The notes: generated by a model not told the origin, from the sequence alone. A DNA stretch of 64,000 nt from Diabrotica undecimpunctata (GCF_040954645.1 NC_092813.1:16656136-16720135), one strand, 5' to 3'; shown: positions 11,972 through 25,680, counted from the stretch's first letter. A program made the numbers and translations.

Positions 11972-12039
11972 CGCATTTATTTAGTTTCAAGAACAATGAA
12001 TATGTTCATATTCATTGTTCTTGAAACTAAATAAATGCG
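11972..12039. repeat. Perfect 33-bp inverted repeat with 2-nt loop
   Basis: The left arm 11972-12004 (starting CGCATTTATTTAG) and right arm 12007-12039 are exact reverse complements separated by TT. A run of Us does not follow, so it is not a bacterial-type terminator. It is either a replication template-switch scar or the tip of a small foldback element. Confidence 0.9.
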
Positions 12040-12552
12040 ATTTATAGAGCCAAAAAGTTCTTTTTATAAATTGGAATAGCAGGTATCTACATATTTTATG
12101 CACTGACACTGAACCTAATTACAACTATTTAATAAAACAAAGTTATACTTGAAATCTGCTTCTATTTGAGAAGCTAAAAATGTAGTTTTTTTCTTGCTTC
12201 TATTCGAGAAGACAAAGACGAAGTGCATTAAGGGTAGTTTGGTTTGAATAGTTTAAATCTAAAAAACTGACAGGCGCAAAAGATACAATACAGCAGAAAG
12301 AAGGCACGTCATGCTAATCGTATGTCTTTAAATTAGTGAGATATATTAGCGAGAATAATTTATATATTATCGTTTATTTATTAAACAAACTATTGTAGAA
12401 AATACAATTAATTTTCTACAAGGCGATTGCAATTTTTGGGAATATTTTGTTTCGACATTTACGGCATTTACATAAGATAACGATGATGATAATCAGTGAT
12501 AAGGTTCATAAGGTGAACAAGGATAAATGTTCCTCAATGAATGGTTGGTACA

Positions 12553-13648
<1,096 letters not shown>

Positions 13649-13964
13649 ATTCCCCCATTTTTTCATTTCGATAACAAACAAATTTTTACCTATAATTATA
13701 AATTTCCTAAAACTTATTTACAAATAATATTTTTCTATAAATCTTAAAAACTAACAAAAAACCTCTTTCTATAATCCCTTCTATTGTCTTTAATCACTGC
13801 ATTAATGGATTTTGAAAAACCCCGTTCAATTCTTTGGCTTTCACTTAAACTTATGCGGGTCACTCAAGTATAACAAAGAAATGATTGATGTAAAGCTTAC
13901 ATTTTGTTTAGTACAGGAAATCCAAGGATTTAATAACTTTCCTTCTCCGAAATGTTTGTTGGAT

Positions 13965-14058
13965 ATTATCCTACTTATCTGAATTATTTTAATGTTTTTG
14001 AACTTTGAAATATTTTTAAACAAACCAATATTTTTCTCGATTTTACATATCATAACAA
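13965..14058 (+). repeat. ~94-bp direct repeat, copy 1
   Basis: An apparently identical copy lies at about 14982-15076. The two copies bracket the Gypsy-1 protease fragment. The second copy runs directly into the long TA/TG array. Confidence 0.85.
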
Positions 14059-14152
14059 ATCCCCGCCATTTGATCTGCCGAAAATTCTTTGTTAAATTTT
14101 AAAAATGACAAAAGTTTTCTAGGATCAAATTATTTCACTATGTTATTAAAAT

Positions 14153-14985
14153 CTACTTATGATACTGACAAATGTCGTGAATGATAAAATACCCCGTATA
14201 TTGCCTGTCTTTATACGGGATTGGATATATTTTCGTTTTAAATTTTTCCAAGTATTTTCCCTTAAAAGAAAGTTCATAATTTTTAACCACTTGATTTACT
14301 TTATTAACAAAATCTCCATGGTTTCCTAAAATCTTCTCTATTTCCTTCTCCATGTTTTTTCCACAATTTATTTTTCTTTCATCCACCTTTTGTTCACATG
14401 TGTTCACTGTCCATAATACTTCTTCACAAAATTCTGGATTCTCGTCCATCAGTGCCATTTTTTCTTCTGTTTTCTTTTTATCCTCTAATTCCCTTTGGTA
14501 TTCCGAGCACCATGTTTCTATTCCTTTCATTTCTCTGATGATACCTTCTTTTTCTTCCTGCTTCCATTCTGTTTTATCGTCGGTTGCCAACAATTCTTCT
14601 GTAACTTCTATTTCCTGTTTTTCTCTGGTCTCCATCTTATTTTCCTGCTTTCTTTTCGAACTCTTCTTCTTTTTCTTCCTTCTCTTTTTCTGTTCTGTTA
14701 GATCTTGTTCTTGTATTTTCGGTTTATCCTCTACAGTCATATCGATTTCTTTGCGTTTTTCCTGTGCATTGATCCTTCCAGAATTTGTTTTCCTATCTGT
14801 TTGCTTTTCTTCTCCTGTGTTGTCTGGTTCTGCTCTGATTTCCAGTTTATTTTCCGAAAAATTTATGGTGATATCTTTTTTCCTCAATTCATCAATTCCC
14901 GCTATCATATCATGATTTAAATCTTCAATCACCACACATTTCATAATATGGAATTTGTTTCCCACTCTTATCTGTACTCCCCATT
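14153..14985 (-). pseudogene. pol: Gypsy-1 pol fragment: protease tail, K/E-rich linker, start of reverse transcriptase
   Basis: A minus-strand frame of about 270 codons. Its first ~50 residues match the C-terminal half of a Gypsy retropepsin (VVIEDLNHDMIAGIDELRKK, the ILGxD-like flap-to-C-terminus segment). A long lysine/glutamate-rich spacer follows, of the kind some Gypsy elements carry. Residues ~225-260 resemble the entry to RT (KIYPIPYKDR). Protease Asp-Thr/Ser-Gly, the rest of RT, RNase H and integrase are missing. It is a deletion derivative. The element's upstream part has been replaced by the dinucleotide array. The plus-strand frames over it are antisense shadows. Confidence 0.6.
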
Positions 14986-15071
14986 ATCCTACTTATCTGA
15001 ATTATTTTAATGTTTTTGAACTTTGAAATATTTTTAAACAAACCAATATTTTTCTCGATTTTACATATCAT

Positions 15072-15076
<5 letters not shown>
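14982..15076 (+). repeat. ~94-bp direct repeat, copy 2
   Basis: Repeats 13965-14058 up to the word CATATCATAACAA. Its downstream end passes straight into (TA)n at 15077. Confidence 0.85.
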
Positions 15077-16503
<1,427 letters not shown>

Positions 16504-16722
16504 TGGAAGAGGTCCGTTAGCCACATATTTTTATTTGTTAGTTTTTAGCATAATATGTTAGGTTCCTTATATCTATCACTGTTCCATTTAAATGGCAATA
16601 TTTATTTTTTTTTAATCAGTAATTTAATTATTCTCGTATCACGCAAACCAAATAAATACTTTATACTGATTGAAAAACATTCTTGTTGTAGACTGTAATA
16701 TAATTGGTCTATATATCTCCTG

Positions 16723-17260
16723 TTAATTTTGCATTCGGAAAATATGATACAAATCCCTAATACACTTAGAAACATTACCACAAAAACAAACTAGTGAATT
16801 CACTATTTCTAATTTATGCAGATGTGTCACATATTTTCTGTGTCGAGTTTTTAATCTCACAATAGTAGAAATATCCCACTTTGGTAGGTTATATTTAATT
16901 ACATATTCAAGTGGCGAAAGGAGTTGTTGATGCAAAGAAAAATATAAATTTTTTGACATGCTTGAAATATTTTTCCATTGTTCTTCCCATATTTTATATA
17001 TTCTATTTTTATAGTCATTTATTGCATAATTCAATAAAATCTAGGATCTCACCCTTTGTTATTCCATCTTTAGCCAACCAGTCTACTTTATCATTACCTA
17101 TTATACCGGCATGTCCTAATGCCCATATGAATACCACTTCCACTTTAGACGGATTATTTTTTATACTACATAAAGTTCTAGATTGGTATGAACTGAAATC
17201 TGTGTTTTTAATTAACGTCATTTTAAAGATTATTTTCTTCACAATCTGGCATCCGTATAC
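16723..17260 (-). pseudogene. 3' end of a Jockey/R1/I-type LINE: RNase H and terminal zinc-knuckle region
   Basis: Two overlapping minus-strand frames. Upstream (17015-17242) is an RNase H tail with WALGHAGIIGNDKVDWLAKD. Downstream (16723-17034) is the typical region after RNase H, with WEEQWK, a basic RLKTRHRKY block and C-F-C...YHIF remnants. Both are known from LINE groups that encode RNase H. A frameshift separates them and the reverse transcriptase is absent, so this is a truncated dead copy. It lies against the broken RT end of Pao-1 at about 17400 and probably inserted into or beside it. Confidence 0.65.
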
Positions 17261-17402
17261 AGGTTTGCATTAACTATGAGACAGGTAAAAATATACTCGA
17301 ATAGAATCCTGCAGAGAATTAAGTTTCTGTTAATAGTTTTTTAAATTTATGACTAGAGGCCACCACATGACGGCAGAATAAAAGTCAAACGTTTGTTCCA
17401 TA

Positions 17403-17895
17403 AGGATTGTCTAACTAGTCCTATTTAAACAATGCCTATATACTTCACATCATTTATAGACAGAGCTGAACTTGATTTTGCAGAACCATCAAAGACTACT
17501 CGACATTTAGTCGTCAAACTAGACTGTTTTCCCACAGCATGATGCGGTAAAAAATATCCGTTATCATTGTTAAAATCCGTTTCAGACATATATCCTAATT
17601 CTATATATTTATTCACAAAATTAACATACATATTTTTCAAATCTGTATTTTTGTTTAAACGTTTTTCCAATAAGTCAAATCTATGCAATGCCATAGTTTT
17701 AGAATCCCCTAATTTATTTATTGTATCCTTAAATGGTATTTTAAATACATATTTCCCGAACAATCCTTTTTAACCGTTTTCTTAAAATAATTTTCGCAAA
17801 ACATTTCTTCGTTTGAATATATTTTCTTTTGCGAACCGAATTCTTTAACTTTCCAGAACTTTACTACTCGATTATTTATTGAATCATTATTAGTA
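17403..17895 (-). pseudogene. pol: Pao-1 reverse transcriptase, N-terminal part
   Basis: Reads as the Pao/BEL RT entry: KFWKVKEFG, a YSNEEMFCENYF block, GKYVFKIPFKD, then YFLPHHAVGKQSSLTTKCRV and VVFDGSAKSS. These are the landmarks that precede the RT palm in this superfamily. One frame break lies near 17765. It stops just after LSINDVK, before any catalytic YxDD. It is truncated next to the LINE fragment at 16723-17260. Confidence 0.7.
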
Positions 17896-17934
17896 TTATT
17901 ATAAGTATTAACATTAATTTTTATACTCTAGCGA

Positions 17935-18495
17935 ATTAAGATATAAATTCCCAGCAATTATTCAACCAAATTCTGTATTTTGCAAAATTGGCATATTTGA
18001 ACCCAAAGTTTTTCTACCTGATAACAAAACAGACCAAAATACTCTCGATGCTAGTAATTAATCTATATCATTAGACACACTAAAATCTGGATCTGCCAAC
18101 TTTAAACATAAGGAGATTTTTAAATCATTTTTATTAAAAGACCTAATCGGTAACATTCCCGTAATATTGGGATTAACCAAATAATGAGTCTCCACAGTGA
18201 AATATCCTTCGCAAGAACTTAGCGTGACAATAGCTTCATTATTAATTTCTGCTAGCGCCTCTCCAACACCCTTGACCAAATGTTCTATCCTTTGACATTT
18301 TAAATCTAAAAGTTTACAAATTACTCTGAGAACCGCTATCCAGTAATCCGCGGCAAACAATCAGTTTAACAATGCCCGTCGATAATAAAACCTCAGAAAT
18401 CTCATTAGAGCTGACAAACGGGTGGAAACGTGAAGAGCAGAACTTAGATGACGCTGACCGCTGTCTGAGCGTTCAATACAGTTGTCGATGTTTTG
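17935..18495 (-). pseudogene. pol: Pao-1 protease (peptidase A17-like) region
   Basis: The 100-codon frame 18058-18360 and neighbours read as a Pao aspartic protease and its C-terminal linker. There is a RALLN-like remnant at the active-site entry, and a LADPDFSVSNDID segment resembling the Pao LADPxF...D(I/L)L motif. Beyond the stop at 18058 the other frame gives FWSVLLSGRK...TEFG, then a stop codon at the position normally tryptophan. Several frameshifts; dead. Confidence 0.55.
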
Positions 18496-18496
18496 A

Positions 18497-19945
18497 TTAG
18501 ATTGTGCCATTATCTCGGCATTTTTGTAGTAATATCTGGAGACCAAATAATGCCTCCCTTGTACCAAGCCTCATACGAAATCCAAATTGATTGTCACTCA
18601 GGTTTCTTTTGCATTCTCTGTATATTCGTTGATGTACAATTTTGAGTAAACTTTTCAGAAAATTGATCATCAGGCTAATTAATCTGAATCTATTTGCTTT
18701 ATTTTTCTTTGGTATAGGTATAAATGTCGATCGAAGCCAGTCTTCTGGTAAGATTCCAGTGGTATATATTTTGTTGAATAATAGTGTTAACCTCTGAAGA
18801 TTTTCTTCATTGATAAGCTTTATCATCTCTACGTATATTTCATCTGGACCTGAGGCTTTTCGTGGCTTTGTCGTATTGATTGTTTTTGTAACTTCCGATG
18901 TTAATATACCAAGTATTGTTTCTTGTATTATATTCATTTGTGGTTCTGTTCTCTCGTCATCAAACAGATCTTTGATGTATTTTTCCCATATATCTTCTAC
19001 ATTTTCTGGACTAGATACTATTTGGTTGTTATCATCTACTAAAGTTGTTGTAGTGATTTTTTTCTTCATACTTGTGACTTCCTGAATCGTTTTGTATGCA
19101 TTACAGTAGTCATGCTTTTTTAGTAAATCTCCGAGTTCCTTACAGTTGCTGCTCATCCATTCTTCTTTTGCTTTCCTGATTTTGTGTCGGATGATTTTCT
19201 GGGTTTCTTTGTATTTTTCTTCATTGCAATTTTTGGAAGATTTCCTTATGTCCATCAGTTCTAGGACTTCTTCTGTCATCCATGTATTCTTTGTTTTTCT
19301 GATGTTGTCTTGTAGTTGTTCTATTTGTATAGTTGTGATTGTTGTTTTGAAGGTGTGCCAAATACTTTCTGTTGTTTCTTCCGCGGGTGTTTCATTGAAC
19401 TTTTCTTTGAGTGTATCATCGAGTGTTTTCTCTATTTCTGTCTGTACTATTGGATCTTTAAGTTTTTCGAAGATAGGTTTTACCAACAACAGGATTGTGG
19501 TCGGAACCGATGTTCGCCCGGGATATGTTTTAACTCCCCCAAATCCATTTCTATAACGTTTGTCGATTAATATATAATCAATCTGGTTTCTTATTATGCG
19601 GTTTGGATTATCGCCAGGTGCTTTCCATGTATATAATCTTCTTTTTGGTTGTTTAAACCAGGTGTTTGCGATCATTAGATTTTCTTTTTGGCAAAATTGG
19701 ACCAGTAATTCTCCTCTATCATTTCTTTGGCCAAAACCAAAGTTTCCTACTACGTCTTCGGTCCGCCCTTCACCTACTTTGGCATTAAAATCTCTTATAA
19801 TAATGTGTACAGCATTTTTCTTTGTGATCTTCATTAGCTGTTTGATCTCTTGGTAGAATTCTCGTACTTCTCTTTCTGGTTTTTCTGCTGTAGGAGCATA
19901 TACTTGAATAACTAAAGTTACTATTACGAGGAGTGGTATTAACAT
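18497..19945 (-). pseudogene. RTE-A endonuclease C-terminus plus reverse transcriptase N-terminus
   Basis: A 482-codon frame. Residues ~10-165 carry EEP endonuclease motifs: QVYAPT, then RDFNAKVGEG (the usual GDFNA Gly is Arg here) and IDYILID. A linker follows with WMTEEVLELM, then RT entry KPRKASGPDEIYVEMIK and LPEDWLRSTFIPIPKK. The protein stops shortly after DNQFGFRMRLGTREA, so the YADD active site and thumb are missing. It overlaps the upstream endonuclease frame in a different phase. The pattern is that of RTE/BovB-like elements, often annotated in insects as craniofacial development protein 2-like. Confidence 0.7.
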
Positions 19946-20413
19946 GCAGCATAGCTACTCTATCAGATATAGGTATAAAGTTTTTTATACCTTTACTGCT
20001 TTTCTGGTCAAATATAAATGCAACTCCGTTATAATGATGAGGATCGTCATTACCAGCATAGTATATTACATGGTTATCGATGTTTGTCTGTCGAGATCCA
20101 GGACATCTAACTTCACTGACTCCGAGAATGTTGACTCCCATTCTTTTCATTTCTCTCACGATGTTATAAAGAGAGATTTTGCATAAAGAGAGATTTGCAT
20201 AAAGAGAGATTTTGCATTCCAGGTTCCAATTTTTAACTTGTAGTTTTTGTTTTCCACTTTCGGGTGGTTCCTAGCATTTGTCGTGGGGATTTTTAGCACC
20301 CCCTGACCATCTAAGGTCTGCCACGGACTAGGGGCCTTTTGTTTTCTGTAACTTGCCATAGTTACATTATCTTGAGAATATTTAGTGTGTTGGTTTCTCC
20401 TCTCCTTACACAC
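19785..20413 (-). pseudogene. RTE-A apurinic-like endonuclease, N-terminal half
   Basis: Two frames. 20156-20413 contains the endonuclease start KIGTWNAKSL, with the metal-binding Asn of EEP folds. 19785-20159 continues with ILGVSEVRCPG, carrying the catalytic Glu region, and the YYAGND and GVAFIF motifs. A triplicated ~16-bp unit (AAAGAGAGATTTTGCAT) at 20165-20216 sits at the frame break and probably caused it. The endonuclease nicks target DNA to prime reverse transcription in this class. Confidence 0.7.
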
Positions 20414-20689
20414 CGCAGTATTATAACCGAATAAACCAATATCTGATTATCGGTCACACGTATCTGATTCCAAGCCTATTAAGAAGTCATTCTTCCCCAG
20501 CCTTGGAGTTAGTAATGACATAGCTACTGCCCTATACCATGTCCTCAGTTGATCCGCTGATGCTTATTTGGCGAAAGTTATTCGCACCTATCCTGTATAA
20601 TATACAGGACGTCCCCTATCAGCCATATGGGACGCGCCGTGTCGGGGTTGAGGACCTTCCCGCCCAGCCATATTTCTAGAAACATTATT

Positions 20690-21867
20690 TGTTTTGTGAT
20701 AATTTAAATGCAATAATGAATTATGCAATTTATGACATTTTATACATTTTTGTAGCTTGCATTTCCATGTTGGATGTGAATTCCTTAAACAATATAAACA
20801 CAAATTTAATCTTTTAGCAGTTGAGATTCTATCATTTACATTTATATCGGACGATCTTTTTGACAAAACTAACATTTGATATTATATTTATCTTTCAATA
20901 AATACAAAACTTCGAGAACTTACATTGTGAACCTTTGCATTATTGTTTGTATAACCAGAAGATATTTGAAGCATCTCCAACACTTCACATTTCTCTTTTA
21001 AAAATCTATTAAAATCGCCCATACTGGGTAAATCATTATCATGTTTAAAACATTCCCACTCCTTTCTGGTGGTAGCATCAAATTTAGAACACTTTATAAA
21101 TATTATTATACTATCCCAACTTTTTGTATCTACGCCTAAACTATTTAATGACCGTAAATGTTTAGTGATGTTATCAAAAAAATTTCTTAGTTTAATATAA
21201 GACTCGTTATTAATACTAGGATGATCAAAAATTGCTTTTAAGTGGTTGTGAATAAGCTTCTTATTCTCATAACTCTCTGTTAACATTTGCCAAGCTATTT
21301 TATAATTTGTTGACGAAACCTCTATAGATTTTATTATTTGCTGAGGATTCATTTCAAGAGAAGATCTCAAATAGTAAAATCTCTGTATATCTGTTAAAGA
21401 TTCGTTATTGTAAACCAATGCCAAAAAACAATCTTTATATTCGAGCCATGAGTTTTAATGACCATTAAAACTAGGCAGTTTTATAGGGGGTAACTTAACC
21501 AATGCCTAAAAACTATTATTATTAACCCCTTGATTTGATTCACTATAAACTGATGCATTCTCAGTATTATTTTCTATTTTAAAATTATCGCAAAGTGTTT
21601 GCATATCACTAACAAGTTCAAAATATGAAGTCTCAAAAGTATTAATTTCATTCATATTATCATTACTCTGCTCTATTTCATCAATTTTTTCTTGAACCTC
21701 ATGAAACTCTTCATACAAGAGTAAAACCTTGCTTAACTTAAACTCTAGTTCTGGGATCAAATTTTTAGAGAAATAATTCTTATCAATATTATCAAAATAA
21801 TTCTTGTAAGTTTTCCTTTAACTACTCCATTTTTGGATTTTAAACTCTTTAACTCTTGCTCAGCCAT
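20690..21867 (-). pseudogene. gag: Pao-1 gag
   Basis: The start is the ATG complementary to 21865-21867. The N-terminal ~110 residues are helical (frame 21506-21760). A WLEYKDCFLAL-like segment and the Pao Gag core follow: RFYYLRSSLEMNP, then AWQMLTESYENKKLIHNH (888-frame 20888-21424). The C-terminal zinc-knuckle block is at 20690-20875 with CLYCLRNSHPTWKC...CIKCHKLHNSLLHL. Three frame breaks separate the pieces. The reading then runs into RTE-A, which inserted just after the knuckles. Confidence 0.7.
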
Positions 21868-21970
21868 TGTTGCACAAATGAAAAATACAATGAATCAAAG
21901 GCACTTACCTTATATGGTTTTATAATCTCAAATCAACAGTGACTTCCTTGGCACTGAATGTCGTAGCCTT

Positions 21971-22389
21971 TGTAACGGGATTTAATTAAGCATCAGATTT
22001 AAGTAATCTTTTTAATACCGTGACACATTTGCGAAAATATATTATTTGTTTACGACATCGAAAATATCGTTGTAACGAGGACACACTCTGACCTAGTGAA
22101 ATTTGCAATGTAATCAAAAGCTTCTTAAATAACGTGTATCAATTAACAAATAACAAACGTATTATCATAACAAACTAACGTGTGTTAAATAGCTGGAAAT
22201 CACGGGATTAGGAGTATTATTATCAATGTTGTTAAGAATGAAGAATCAAGAGAACGGTCTAAGTTAGTCAAAGTCAACTGAGTACTATCTAGTATTGTAC
22301 TTAGATAACCAATAAACTAAATCATGAGTATCTAGTGTATTTTAAATAAATCTACCATACAAGACGATAAGTGAAGATTATTTATTACA
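21971..22389 (+). repeat. Gypsy-2 5' LTR
   Basis: Begins TGTAACGGGATTTAATT and ends TTATTTATTACA. Same length and, by eye, the same sequence as the 3' LTR. Confidence 0.95.
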
Positions 22390-23169
22390 TGGCGATCCTA
22401 CCTTTCGAATAAGGAGTTTTCTGATTCGCAGAAACAAATCAAAAATGCTAACCACATACTGGAAATTTAAATGGAAATTTACATAATAGATGATATATGG
22501 AACCCACTGTGGAAAATGCATCAGCAGGTAAGGAAATTCCCGCCAAATTCCGAACCAAACCCGCCAGGAGTCCCGCGACGGAATTCCAGCTCCTGATAAT
22601 GGACAATAAATGGGAAAAATGGATAAATGGACAAATGTGAATTATCAAAAATAATATGTGAAATATATTATGTAAGTAAATTTTATTTTTTATCCCTTAT
22701 GTAAATTATGCAGTCTAACAGAAATTATTACTTAGTATTTGAATATAAGAATTTAACTAATTCAAGTTCAGAATGTTGAGTACACAATTTTTATGGCTTT
22801 TAAAAGTACAGAATATAATTTATTTTTTTTTTTTAATTATCGCTAAATAACTGTTTATATATCAAATTCTATTTATTTTTATTTCTATTTTTTAATGAAA
22901 CAAATATGTGACATATAATTTTATTTGCTGAAGGTATAGTTTTAAAAATATTTATATTTGAACACGAAAATATACTGTGACTAAGTCGGAAAATATTAAA
23001 TTACGACATGAATTTGCTTAAATGACAAATTCTTCAATTAATATAGACGAAGAAATTGGATATGACTTTATTTAACTATTTAGCTAAAATAAATTAGGAT
23101 ATTTAGAATTATTATTACATTTATAAGGAAGAAAAACTAATTTAAAAGAACTTTTAAAGACAATTGACC
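22390..23169 (+). promoter_or_regulatory. Gypsy-2 primer-binding site and untranslated leader
   Basis: The interior opens with TGGCGATCCTACC directly after the LTR, the expected complement of a tRNA 3' end. The remaining ~770 bp is AT-rich with no long frame, and leads to a strong start context (GACCATGG) at 23170. Confidence 0.7.
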
Positions 23170-24534
23170 ATGGCGTCAGAAAAATTTTCATTATGTTGGA
23201 ACAATTTCCACGAAAATATGAGTTCAGGAATAAATTCATTATGGAAGAGTCAAGATTTTGTAGACGTAACGCTTTCAGCACAAGGAAAATGCATAAAAGC
23301 GCATAAAATGGTTCTTTCGGTTTGTAGCCCATATTTTAAAGAAATTTTTATGTCAAATCCCTGTCAACATCCTATAGTAATTTTGACAAACGTGACTTAC
23401 GAAGCACTAAGAGACTTGTTACAATTTATATACCATGGAGAAGTACAAATTAGACAAGAAGATTTAAATACCTTCATTGAAACGGCCGAATCATTGCAAA
23501 TACAAGGACTCACTGGAGATAGAAAAGTTTTAAATGATAATAACATTATGGAAATTTCGGATAAAGAATATACTCAAAATGTAAAAGATTTTAAACCAGT
23601 TTCTCCACCTGTGACAAAGAAACAACAACCTATAAAGAAGGAAGAACATAGCAACACAGAGCAAGAAATAAGTATGGCTCTTACAATCAACGAATTTTTA
23701 AATATCGCAAGCAAGGTGTTACCCAGCGAGTTTGATGGAAAAGCAGGTAAACTGCAGTCATTTTTAGATGCACTAGAACTCCTTGAGAAAATAGCGATAG
23801 GACACGAGGAGACAGCGACAACATTAATAAAGACAAGATTAACCAATAAGGCCAGAAACGTTATAACTACAGAGGATACAATCGCAAGAATAGCAGAGGT
23901 ACTGAAGAGAGAACTGAGAGGCGACAGTCCAAAGACGGTAATAGCTAAATTGGCGAAGAAAAGACAAGGACATAAGGATGCAGAGGTCTATGCATCTGAA
24001 GTTGAAGAATTAGCGGAACAGCTAAAAGTTGCATACGTAGCGGAAGGAATGTCATTGGAACTAGCGAAAAAATACACAACGGAGGCAGTAGTAGCTGCAA
24101 TGAAACGCAACGTCAACACAGAAAAAGCTAAATTCATTTTGGAAGCATGTAACTTTTCAACCACACAAGAGATAATGTACAAATTTTTATCGATCGACGA
24201 GACAGAAGATAGCACACAAGGAAAAGTATTAAATTACAGGAACAAATACGATTTTGATATGAGAAAAGAAAGTAAGAATACAATATATGGATATTATAAA
24301 AATAAATTCGAAGAAAGAAAACAATATAAAAACAAAAATTATAGAAATATAAGGGAATATGAAAGACATAATACGAGGATATATCGTAATAGAAACAGAG
24401 CAGATTGGCAATCACAACGAAGAACAAAGAATAATCAATGGACACATGTGAGATGCCACAGAAATAGAGGCACAGCAAGAGCATATTACGCACCCCATGC
24501 GAATACGAATACAGTGACAGAAGTAGATTTTTGA
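23170..24534 (+). CDS. gag: BTB domain fused to Gypsy Gag
   Basis: 454 residues, intact. The start is ATG at 23170 with A at -3 and G at +4; upstream TTG/ATT codons in frame are ignored. Residues 1-118 form a BTB/POZ domain of the insect tramtrack group: FSLCWNNFHENM, FVDVTLSAQGKCIKAHKMVL, SPYFKEIF, HPIVILTNV, LLQFIYHGEV, then a L..AE.LQI..L end. Residues ~119-170 are a charged linker. Residues ~171-360 are a Gypsy capsid-type Gag, opening at an internal Met (MALTINEFLNIASKVLP), with LPSEFDGKAGKLQSFLDAL and later KAKFILEACNF. The tail is basic and Asn/Arg/Tyr-rich without a CCHC knuckle. In this family Gag forms the particle and binds RNA. BTB domains dimerise and recruit partners such as chromatin factors or Cul3. 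How the fusion behaves is unknown. The internal Met suggests that BTB was added upstream of an older gag start. Confidence 0.9.
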   Translation: MASEKFSLCWNNFHENMSSGINSLWKSQDFVDVTLSAQGKCIKAHKMVLSVCSPYFKEIFMSNPCQHPIVILTNVTYEALRDLLQFIYHGEVQIRQEDLNTFIETAESLQIQGLTGDRKVLNDNNIMEISDKEYTQNVKDFKPVSPPVTKKQQPIKKEEHSNTEQEISMALTINEFLNIASKVLPSEFDGKAGKLQSFLDALELLEKIAIGHEETATTLIKTRLTNKARNVITTEDTIARIAEVLKRELRGDSPKTVIAKLAKKRQGHKDAEVYASEVEELAEQLKVAYVAEGMSLELAKKYTTEAVVAAMKRNVNTEKAKFILEACNFSTTQEIMYKFLSIDETEDSTQGKVLNYRNKYDFDMRKESKNTIYGYYKNKFEERKQYKNKNYRNIREYERHNTRIYRNRNRADWQSQRRTKNNQWTHVRCHRNRGTARAYYAPHANTNTVTEVDF

Positions 24535-25680
24535 CAGAAATGTAGGCAAACTGCATATGGTTCAACATTAATGGTTGAAACCTACGTCGAGCAGGAGACT
24601 GCTAAGAGGATAAGCTAGGGTGGTACTTGAATCCCAACCCGCTGAGAGTCCTGCGGCTCCAGCACGACAATACAGTAACTACAGAATGGATTAAAATTGC
24701 GAAACGAATTTTGAATAATGATTTTTTTTTAAATAAAGTAAATGAAAAATTATTGAAAAAGAAGTTTGTCACAATGAAAGACGATTCCCTACAATTATTT
24801 TATTTATATGCAAGAGAAGAAAATATGTTAAGTAAATTAAGTACGCACAAAGGCAAAAAATGATGAACAGATTATTTTGAAAAGTATATGTCAGTATTAT
24901 TACATATTTGGAGAAATGAATTTCGAGATCGAACCGAAAAACAGAAGAAACAGTTACAGTAATAAAGAAACCAGAAGTTGAGAAGGAATTTACAGTAGGA
25001 TTAATAGATAAACCGATTAAAATTATGTTACCTATACGAATCATAAATGTAAATAATCGAGAAATATAAATTAGAAGTTTAATTCCGAAGATACAAAACC
25101 AGGAAAATTTTATATATTTTATATGGAAGAAACAAAGCAAAGAGTAAAAAAAGAGTCGAACACCTATTAAGCACAGTAAAAACCATTAATATTTGAAGAA
25201 AAAATGACCATAGAAAAAGTGCAAAATATGCAGATGTTTTTATTTAGAAAGACCCATATGTACAAGCAAAAGTTAGTTTGTAAAAGACGAGAAACCAATC
25301 AAAAAACCGTACCTATATTATTTTATAACGATAGCGAACACAGTATTCGTCATAAAAACATTACATAATGACATTAGGTTAATAGTATGATATTTGATAC
25401 AGTTGGAATGTACGTAGTAAGCATGCCCATAAACTTGAAATAATTAAAATATAACTGACCAGGTTAATAATTATTTTATTATTAAGATCCGTATATTTAA
25501 AATTTTATTTACGATGCAAGAAGAACTAACAAGTATGGAATTTTTTTTTGACAAAGAAGAAAAATCGATGAACAGATATATTATGTTCATGTTTTCTCAA
25601 AGAGGAAATCTTAGGACATAAGTTTTCGAATAAACAGTATCCTACACCTACGCAGAATGCAAGAAAAATTTAATAAGCCC
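24535..25680 (+). pseudogene. Gypsy-2 pol relic: linker and RT entry, heavily decayed
   Basis: Frame 24627-24863 and scattered downstream pieces hold no complete domain. Around 25000-25330, fragments such as IMLPIRIINVNNREI, EEKMTIEKV and KDEKPIKKPY resemble the segment between protease and reverse transcriptase and the RT entry of mdg1/412-type elements. Stops and frameshifts occur every few dozen codons. No protease DTG/DSG and no RT YxDD are visible. Confidence 0.45.

Larger units (their letters stand above)
18497..20690 (-). mobile_element. RTE-A: RTE-like non-LTR retrotransposon inserted in Pao-1
   Basis: A minus-strand non-LTR element with endonuclease followed by reverse transcriptase, 3'-incomplete. 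Its 5' region (about 20420-20690) is GC-richer, non-coding, and starts inside the Pao-1 zinc-knuckle frame. No poly-A or microsatellite tail is visible at 18497, because the copy ends within RT. Confidence 0.7.

Noticed and set aside
14352..14920. Plus-strand Ser/Phe-rich frames over Gypsy-1
   Set aside because: Antisense shadows of the Lys/Glu-rich pol linker on the minus strand.
23170..24534. Host BTB gene simply interrupted by a transposon
   Set aside because: The BTB part lies inside the LTR pair, in the gag position, fused in frame with Gag, and the target duplication lies outside both LTRs.
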